From Alkalihalobacillus sp. LMS6 (GTDB taxonomy: Bacteria > Bacillota > Bacilli > Bacillales > Bacillaceae_D), in contig NZ_CP093302.1 of NCBI RefSeq assembly GCF_024362765.1, positions 2,541,564-2,605,563 of the forward strand: 64,000 nt of DNA, in the 5' to 3' direction. Of this stretch, positions 58,962 through 64,000 are shown piece after piece (the stretch's first letter is position 1; every line of letters begins with the position of its first letter). The notes beneath the pieces were generated by a model. The model did not search any database. It was not told the DNA's origin and worked only from the letters and a program-made list of their open reading frames with translations. The translations under genes and the position numbers were made by a program.

Positions 58962-59186
58962 TTGAAAGGAGCAGACTTCGGACCTAAACCCTTGCTTACA
59001 AAGAGGGAACGCGAAGTATTCGAACTACTTGTCCAAGATCAGACGACAAAAGAAATAGCTAATCATCTTTTTATCAGTGAAAAGACTGTTCGTAACCACA
59101 TTTCGAACACAATGCAGAAATTGGGAGTTAAGGGGCGCTCTCAAGCAGTTATTGAGCTTATTCGACTTGGGGAAATTCAAATATAA
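58962..59186 (+). CDS. gerE: Late mother-cell sporulation regulator GerE
   Basis: 74 residues from a TTG start at 58962, with AAGGAG upstream; this gives exactly the B. subtilis length. LLTKREREVFELLVQDQTTK then EIANHLFISEKTVRNHISNT is a LuxR-type helix-turn-helix. GerE regulates spore coat genes in the mother cell with sigma-K. It proves an endospore former. Confidence 0.96.
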   Translation: MKGADFGPKPLLTKREREVFELLVQDQTTKEIANHLFISEKTVRNHISNTMQKLGVKGRSQAVIELIRLGEIQI

Positions 59187-59188
59187 AA

Positions 59189-59211
59189 AAAGCCTGCAAA
59201 GGGCTTTTTTT
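59189..59211 (+). terminator. Terminator after gerE
   Basis: AAAGCC-TGCAAA-GGGCTTTTTTT; overlaps the stop of the convergent thioesterase gene. Confidence 0.8.
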
Positions 59212-59650
59212 ATGCGTGGATTTTTTCTTTAAACGTTGTTTGGAATGGAGACGCTTTTCCTGAATATGCATCAATTTGAACGAGAGAACCGCGGCCAAAC
59301 AATGCCGGTTTGCCGTTCACTAATCCGACATAATGTACATCCATTGATGACGAGCCCATTCGATGAATTTTCACACCTAATTGAACAGTGTCACCGTATT
59401 TAATTTGTGCTACATAATCACAATGTAAATCTGCTGTTACAATGATTAAGCCTTGACCTTTCATCCATTCTTCCATTAACCCTTTACTTTCAAAAAATTC
59501 TAGCCTAGCTTGCTCAAAATAAACAAACGCTACTGTATTATTGACGTGACCAAATGCATCCGTTTCCGAAAAACGAACACGGATATCGGTAAAATAAGAA
59601 AATTCTTTTTTCCAACTTTCTAGATTTTCTATATAGTCTGGTAAACGCAT
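59210..59650 (-). CDS. ysmA: 4HBT-family acyl-CoA thioesterase, YsmA-like
   Basis: 146 residues. RVRFSETDAFGHVNNTVAFV contains the hotdog-fold catalytic Asp, and YFEQARLEFFES follows. YsmA occupies this position beside gerE in B. subtilis. Substrate unknown. Confidence 0.9.
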   Translation of the reverse strand: MRLPDYIENLESWKKEFSYFTDIRVRFSETDAFGHVNNTVAFVYFEQARLEFFESKGLMEEWMKGQGLIIVTADLHCDYVAQIKYGDTVQLGVKIHRMGSSSMDVHYVGLVNGKPALFGRGSLVQIDAYSGKASPFQTTFKEKIHA

Positions 59651-59669
59651 TGAGGTCTCTCCTTTTATA

Positions 59670-59701
59670 AAAAAAAGGCTGTCTAAGAAAGACAGCCCTT
59701 C
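59670..59701 (-). terminator. Terminator after sdhB
   Basis: GGCTGTC-TTTCTTA-GACAGCC followed by TTTTTTTT on the minus strand. Confidence 0.88.
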
Positions 59702-59711
59702 TCTCTAATTT

Positions 59712-60461
59712 TTAGAAACTACCGAAGAAGTTTTTGAATGATTGAAGCGCTGTTGCGCGATTTAGAGAAGCGATAGATGTTGTTAATGGAATGCCTTTCG
59801 GACAAGACTGCACACAGTTTTGTGAGTTCCCGCAGTTCAAAAGACCACCTTCATCCATTAAAGCTTCAAGACGTTCTTCTTTGTTCATTTCACCAGTTGG
59901 ATGAGCATTGAAAAGTCGAACTTGAGACAGCGCAGCCGGTCCGATAAATTCGGATTTTGAATTTACGTTCGGACAAGCCTCTAAACATACACCACATGTC
60001 ATACATTTAGACAATTCATAAGCCCACTGCCGACGTTTTTCAGGCATTCTCGGTCCAGGACCTAAATCGTACGTTCCATCTACTGGAATCCAAGCCTTTA
60101 CTTTTTTCAACGAGTCAAACATACGGCTACGGTCAACCATTAAGTCACGGACAATTGGGAACGTACGCATTGGCTCTAGTCGAATCGGCTGCTCCAGTTT
60201 GTCGATTAACGCTGTACATGATTGCTGTGGCTTGCCGTTAATAACCATCGAACAAGCTCCGCATACTTCTTCAAGACAGTTCATATCCCACGCAACAGGC
60301 GTTGTATGTTCCCCTTTAGCGTTTACAGGGTTTCTACGGATTTCCATTAAGCAAGAAATAACGTTCAAGTTAGGTCGATAAGGAAGTTTAAACTCTTCTT
60401 CGTATGTTCCGCCATCCGGACCATCTTGTCTTGAGATAATGATCGTAATCATTTCACTCAT
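59712..60461 (-). CDS. sdhB: Succinate dehydrogenase iron-sulfur subunit
   Basis: 249 residues. Three clusters: CLEEVCGACSMVINGKPQQSC (2Fe-2S), CMTCGVCLEACPN and CGNSQNCVQSCPKGIPL (4Fe-4S and 3Fe-4S). It transfers electrons from SdhA to the membrane quinone via SdhC. ATG overlaps the sdhA stop. Confidence 0.97.
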   Translation of the reverse strand: MSEMITIIISRQDGPDGGTYEEEFKLPYRPNLNVISCLMEIRRNPVNAKGEHTTPVAWDMNCLEEVCGACSMVINGKPQQSCTALIDKLEQPIRLEPMRTFPIVRDLMVDRSRMFDSLKKVKAWIPVDGTYDLGPGPRMPEKRRQWAYELSKCMTCGVCLEACPNVNSKSEFIGPAALSQVRLFNAHPTGEMNKEERLEALMDEGGLLNCGNSQNCVQSCPKGIPLTTSIASLNRATALQSFKNFFGSF

Positions 60462-62224
60462 TTCGCTCCAGCTCCTTTACTTTTTTGAGTGTAATCACGC
60501 TTACGAGGTTTAATCAATGAAGTATCGACGTCTTCAAACTCAAAGTCAGGAGCTCCAGTTGTTGGATTGTACCAAGCTTTTGTTGTTTTCAAGAACTCTT
60601 CATCGTTACGCTCTGGGAAGTCTGGTTTATAGTGAGCGCCGCGGCTTTCATTACGATTGTATGCACCAATTGTAATCACACGCGCTAGATTTAACATGCC
60701 TTCAAGTTGTCTAGTAAACGATGCACCTTGATTGGACCAACGAGAAGTATCGTTAATGTTGATGTTTTTGAAACGTTCCATAAGCTCTTGAATTTTTTCA
60801 TCCGTTTTCAATAGCTTGTCATTGTAACGAACAACCGTAACGTTGTCTGTCATCCACTCACCAAGCTCTTTGTGTAGAACGTATGCATTTTCTTTTCCAT
60901 CCATTCGAAGAATCGAATCGAATTTATCTTGCTCTTTTTTCACTTCTCTTTCAAACATTGAAGAAGATAAGTCTTCAGCAGCGTGCTCTAAGCCGTTAAT
61001 ATAATCAAGTGCTTTCGGTCCAGCAACCATTCCGCCATAAATCGCCGATAGCAACGAGTTTGCACCTAATCGATTCGCGCCGTGCTGTGAATAATCACAC
61101 TCACCTGCAGCAAACAATCCAGGAATATTTGTCATTTGATCGTAATCAACCCACATGCCACCCATCGAATAGTGAACAGCAGGGAAAATTTTCATTGGTA
61201 CTTTACGAGGATCATCACCCATGAATTTCTCATAAATTTCAATGATCCCACCGAGCTTAATGTCAAGTTCCTTTGGATCTTTATGAGACAAATCAAGGTA
61301 GACCATGTTTTCTCCGTTAATGCCTAAACCTTCGTCTACACATACATGGAAAATTTCTCGTGTTGCAATATCACGCGGTACGAGGTTTCCGTACGCTGGA
61401 TATTTTTCTTCTAAGAAATACCAAGGCTTGCCGTCTTTATATGTCCAAACTCGTCCACCTTCACCACGAGCCGATTCACTCATGAGACGTAATTTATCAT
61501 CCCCTGGAATCGCCGTTGGGTGAATTTGAATAAACTCACCATTAGCGTACGCGACACCTTGCTCATAAAGCTTTGCAGCTGCATAGCCAGTGTTAATCAT
61601 GGAATTTGTTGATTTTCCGAAAATAATTCCCGGTCCACCAGTTGCCATAATGACAGCATCCGCTGGGAAGCTTCGAATTTCTGCTGAATTTAATTCTTGT
61701 GCAGTTAGTCCACGACAAATGCCATCATCAACAATGGCAGATAAAAATTCCCAACCTTCGTACTTCGTAACAAGACCTTGCACTTCGTAACGACGAACTT
61801 GCTCATCCAATGCATATAACAACTGTTGGCCCGTTGTCGCACCTGCGAATGCCGTTCTGTGATGTTGCGTCCCACCAAAACGACGGAAATCTAGTAATCC
61901 TTCTGGGGTACGGTTGAACATAACGCCCATACGGTCCATTAAGTGAATAATCGACGGCGCGGCGTCAGCCATTGCTTTTACAGGAGGTTGGTTTGCTAAG
62001 AAATCGCCTCCGTATACCGTGTCATCAAAATGTAAGGCTGGTGAATCGCCTTCCCCTTTTGTATTTACAGCTCCGTTAATTCCACCTTGCGCACAAACGG
62101 AGTGCGAACGTTTTACAGGTACAATTGAAAACAGATCAACTGGAACCCCTTTTTCAGCTACTTTTATTGCGGCCATTAATCCGGCTAGACCGCCGCCCAC
62201 TACAGCTATTCTACCTTTACTCAT
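60458..62224 (-). CDS. sdhA: Succinate dehydrogenase flavoprotein subunit
   Basis: 588 residues from ATG at 62224, preceded by AGGGAGTGG; a GTG 9 bases upstream is the alternative. VVGGGLAGLMAAIKVAEKG is the FAD-binding motif, RSHSVCAQGGINGAVNT is the flavin-His loop, and HPTAIPGDDKLRLMSESARG is the active site. Part of sdhCAB. Confidence 0.97.
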   Translation of the reverse strand: MSKGRIAVVGGGLAGLMAAIKVAEKGVPVDLFSIVPVKRSHSVCAQGGINGAVNTKGEGDSPALHFDDTVYGGDFLANQPPVKAMADAAPSIIHLMDRMGVMFNRTPEGLLDFRRFGGTQHHRTAFAGATTGQQLLYALDEQVRRYEVQGLVTKYEGWEFLSAIVDDGICRGLTAQELNSAEIRSFPADAVIMATGGPGIIFGKSTNSMINTGYAAAKLYEQGVAYANGEFIQIHPTAIPGDDKLRLMSESARGEGGRVWTYKDGKPWYFLEEKYPAYGNLVPRDIATREIFHVCVDEGLGINGENMVYLDLSHKDPKELDIKLGGIIEIYEKFMGDDPRKVPMKIFPAVHYSMGGMWVDYDQMTNIPGLFAAGECDYSQHGANRLGANSLLSAIYGGMVAGPKALDYINGLEHAAEDLSSSMFEREVKKEQDKFDSILRMDGKENAYVLHKELGEWMTDNVTVVRYNDKLLKTDEKIQELMERFKNININDTSRWSNQGASFTRQLEGMLNLARVITIGAYNRNESRGAHYKPDFPERNDEEFLKTTKAWYNPTTGAPDFEFEDVDTSLIKPRKRDYTQKSKGAGAK

Positions 62225-62256
62225 TAAGTCCACTCCCTACACGTTGCATGTCTTTT

Positions 62257-62865
62257 TTACACAAATGCTAGAGCCGCAGCGACGCCTACATATGTAAGTG
62301 CGATAAATACTGCGATTGATACGTATGTCATGATTTTTTGTGATTTCGGCGTTACTGTAATTCCCCAAGATACGGCAAACGACCATAATCCATTCGCAAA
62401 ATGGAATGTCGCTGCAACGATACCAGCTATATAAAATGCAAACATCCAGTTATTTTGTAAGATATCTGCCATCATTTCGTAATTCACTTCTTGACCAAGC
62501 ATTGCTTGAACTCTTGTATCCCACACATGCCAAGCAATAAAAATGACTAAAAAGACACCTGATATACGTTGAAGTAAAAACATCCAGTTTCTAAAAAATC
62601 CGTAACGGCTTGTGTTGCTCTTTCCTTTAAACGCAATGTAAATACCATAAACTGCGTGGAACATAATTGGCAAAAAGATAACGAAAATCTCAAGCGCATA
62701 ACGAAATGGCAAACTTTCCATAAAGTGCGCCGCTTGGTTAAACGCCTCAGGACCTCTAGTTGCAAAATGATTGATCACAAAATGCTGAATTAAGAAAATA
62801 CCAATAGGAATAACTCCTAATAACGAATGCAGTCTACGATTAAAATACTCTAAATTACTCGGCAT
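62257..62865 (-). CDS. sdhC: Succinate dehydrogenase cytochrome b558 subunit
   Basis: 202 residues from ATG at 62865 (GGAGGGAA upstream). Five membrane helices, for example FVIFLPIMFHAVYGIYIAF and RISGVFLVIFIAWHVWDTRV; the His residues in HFV, MFHAVYG, WHVWD and ATFHFA bind two hemes. It anchors SdhAB. First gene of sdhCAB. Confidence 0.96.
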   Translation of the reverse strand: MPSNLEYFNRRLHSLLGVIPIGIFLIQHFVINHFATRGPEAFNQAAHFMESLPFRYALEIFVIFLPIMFHAVYGIYIAFKGKSNTSRYGFFRNWMFLLQRISGVFLVIFIAWHVWDTRVQAMLGQEVNYEMMADILQNNWMFAFYIAGIVAATFHFANGLWSFAVSWGITVTPKSQKIMTYVSIAVFIALTYVGVAAALAFV

Positions 62866-63016
62866 ACACGTTTCCCTCCACAAATGTTTTCCAGTTTCTT
62901 ACCCCTTTTAGAAATGAATGAAAATTTCTATCTCTTTCGTATAGCAGTACCTCCTACTTCATTTCGCGCCTATTTTCACAAAATCAATAAAACTATGAAA
63001 CAAACAGAACACTTTC

Positions 63017-63045
63017 ATTTTACTCCGAGGGCATTTTCGAGTCAA
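63017..63045 (-). promoter_or_regulatory. Sigma-A promoter of sdhCAB
   Basis: TTGACT, 17 bp, TAAAAT reading leftwards, about 150 bp before sdhC. The long leader may be a target for post-transcriptional control, as FsrA acts on sdh in B. subtilis; no such pairing was tested. Confidence 0.75.
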
Positions 63046-63115
63046 GAAAACGGATTCAATTCTTATTGATTTAAAAGGGTTTTGAATCTTCAATCGAATT
63101 GGATTTTTAAAAAGG

Positions 63116-63144
63116 CTGACAAACGAGGCAAAGAAATGTACTAT
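63116..63144 (+). promoter_or_regulatory. Sigma-A promoter of yslB
   Basis: CTGACA, 17 bp, TACTAT reading right, with AGAAGGAGC following at once. Confidence 0.65.
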
Positions 63145-63179
63145 AGAAGGAGCAATTTTTGAAACAAAGAGGTGCTGTT

Positions 63180-63581
63180 ATGAGTGAATCAACCAATGAT
63201 TTTGTAGGCTACGACTTAATTCGAAATGATGTGCTGCAGCTCGTTCTCGGCAAAGAGCATGATCAACTATTATACTGGGTAGGAAAATCGTTAGCGCGTA
63301 AATACAAATTAGAAAAAGTAGAAGAATTACATACGTTTTTTGAACAAGTTTATTGGGGAGAATTGCATCTTTCCAAACAGAAAAAAAATGAATGGCATTT
63401 TGATTTAAGCGGAGACTGGATGACAAAGGATGATGAGCGTTCTTATCAACTAGAAGCAGGTTTTCTAGCAGAAACCCTTGAAACCCATTTTGCCATTGCT
63501 ACGGCAGCTACTTTTGTGAAAAAAGGGAAGACAGTTCGCTTCACGGTTCATTTCGACCATAAAGATACGTTAGCGGTGTAA
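63180..63581 (+). CDS. yslB: YslB-like DUF2507 protein
   Basis: 133 residues from ATG at 63180 (AAAGAGG upstream); TTG at 63159 behind AAGGAG is a serious alternative that would add 7 residues. VLGKEHDQLLYWVGKSLARK and SYQLEAGFLAETLETHF are typical of the DUF2507/YslB family. It sits between sdh and uvrC as in B. subtilis. Function unknown. Confidence 0.9.
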   Translation: MSESTNDFVGYDLIRNDVLQLVLGKEHDQLLYWVGKSLARKYKLEKVEELHTFFEQVYWGELHLSKQKKNEWHFDLSGDWMTKDDERSYQLEAGFLAETLETHFAIATAATFVKKGKTVRFTVHFDHKDTLAV

Positions 63582-63584
63582 ATT

Positions 63585-63621
63585 AAAAAAACTGCAGTTT
63601 ATGATTCAGACTGCAGTTTTT
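63585..63621. terminator. Bidirectional terminator between yslB and uvrC
   Basis: AAAAAACTGCAGT-loop-ACTGCAGTTTTT, an inverted repeat flanked by A and T runs; it contains the uvrC stop codon. Confidence 0.9.
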
Positions 63622-64000
63622 CATATACTAGTTTTGCGACTGATTTTGGCACATATGCTTCCAATTGCGCCATGTCCGCTTCACGCATTTTTTTTACTGA
63701 ACCAAATGCTTTTAAAAGCGTTCGCTTACGCTTTTCACCGACTCCAGGTATATCGTCCAACTGCGATTGAAAGAAACTTTTTGATCGTGTTTGCCTGTGA
63801 AACGTAATTGCAAATCGATGGACTTCGTCTTGAATACGTTGTAGCAAGTAAAATTCAAGACTGTCTCGCTTTAAGGGCACAATTTCAGGAGGATTCCCCA
63901 TTAATAGTTGTGACGTTTTGTGCTTCGCATCTTTCGCCAATCCGCAAACAGGAATGGTTAGCCCAAGCTCGTCTTCCAGTACTTCTTTTGCAGCAGAAAT
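63599..64000 (-). CDS. uvrC: Excinuclease ABC subunit C, C-terminal end (5' part outside window)
   Basis: My reading gives an open frame from the stop at 63599 to the window edge, 133 codons. [34 protein letters not shown] and the helix-hairpin-helix [20 protein letters not shown] are the UvrC C-terminal nuclease and HhH domains. UvrC makes both incisions in nucleotide excision repair. Confidence 0.95.
   Translation of the reverse strand: MSAAKEVLEDELGLTIPVCGLAKDAKHKTSQLLMGNPPEIVPLKRDSLEFYLLQRIQDEVHRFAITFHRQTRSKSFFQSQLDDIPGVGEKRKRTLLKAFGSVKKMREADMAQLEAYVPKSVAKLVYEKLQSES

Noticed and set aside
50415-64000. Prophage continuing to the right of the tRNA genes
   Set aside because: All genes there are normal Bacillaceae core genes in largely conserved order with lower GC.

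Overview
The window is most of a large prophage (about 49.9 kb, left end outside the window) integrated beside a tRNA-Arg gene, followed by about 14 kb of host chromosome. The host genes (ysnB-rdgB-rph-gerM, racE, a MarR regulator, gerE, sdhCAB, yslB, uvrC) are the gerE/racE/sdh neighbourhood of endospore-forming Bacillaceae. The ferredoxin, TrhO and ptsHI inserts differ from the Bacillus subtilis order, so this is a relative such as an alkaliphilic Bacillus-type genus rather than B. subtilis itself.

Phage layout. Almost everything is read leftwards (minus strand). From right to left: a lysogeny end (integrase, a Cro/CI-type regulator, two isolated genes that look expressed from the lysogen); a plasmid-like module (winged-helix protein, ParB-like protein, iteron-like repeats, a duplicated leader); many small early genes; helicase loader, replicative helicase, a DnaA-box cluster and primase; an arbitrium-type receptor/propeptide pair (aimR/aimP) beside a phage sigma-like factor; a miniature CRISPR locus (Cas12f nuclease, four-spacer array, candidate tracrRNA); SSB, nucleases, family A DNA polymerase and a RuvC-like resolvase; a nucleotide module (nrdI, nrdE, intron-split nrdF, thyX, dut, dNMP kinase) with DNA methyltransferases and a ligase; then terminase, portal, minor head, scaffold and the major capsid gene, which runs off the left edge.

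Main discovery. A phage-borne type V-F CRISPR system sits at 32589-34402. The 427-residue protein matches my memory of AsCas12f1 along its length and keeps all three RuvC acidic residues (D224, E324, D400) and the zinc-finger cysteines. Its array has five 32-bp repeats and four spacers. Spacer 1, read on the reverse strand, encodes NKEYVNNPIDED, a variant of this prophage's own terminase motif NTEFMNNPIDED. It matches the prophage's terL at only 27 of 36 bases. The simplest reading is a guide against the terminase gene of a related, competing phage. Spacer 3 encodes a tyrosine-recombinase HxxR box. The prophage therefore appears to carry a compact weapon against rival mobile elements, without adaptation genes in view.

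Other points of interest: genes with strong Shine-Dalgarno sequences placed before AUC or AUU instead of a normal start codon; a 36-bp promoter-like element present twice (34/36 identical); a leader of about 120 bp present twice; three 14-bp palindromes at a 24-bp period; a group I intron with a GIY-YIG endonuclease in nrdF; and a 153-bp tandem duplication carrying tRNA-Gly 5' halves next to the integration site. All family assignments come from reading the sequence and from memory; no database search was possible.
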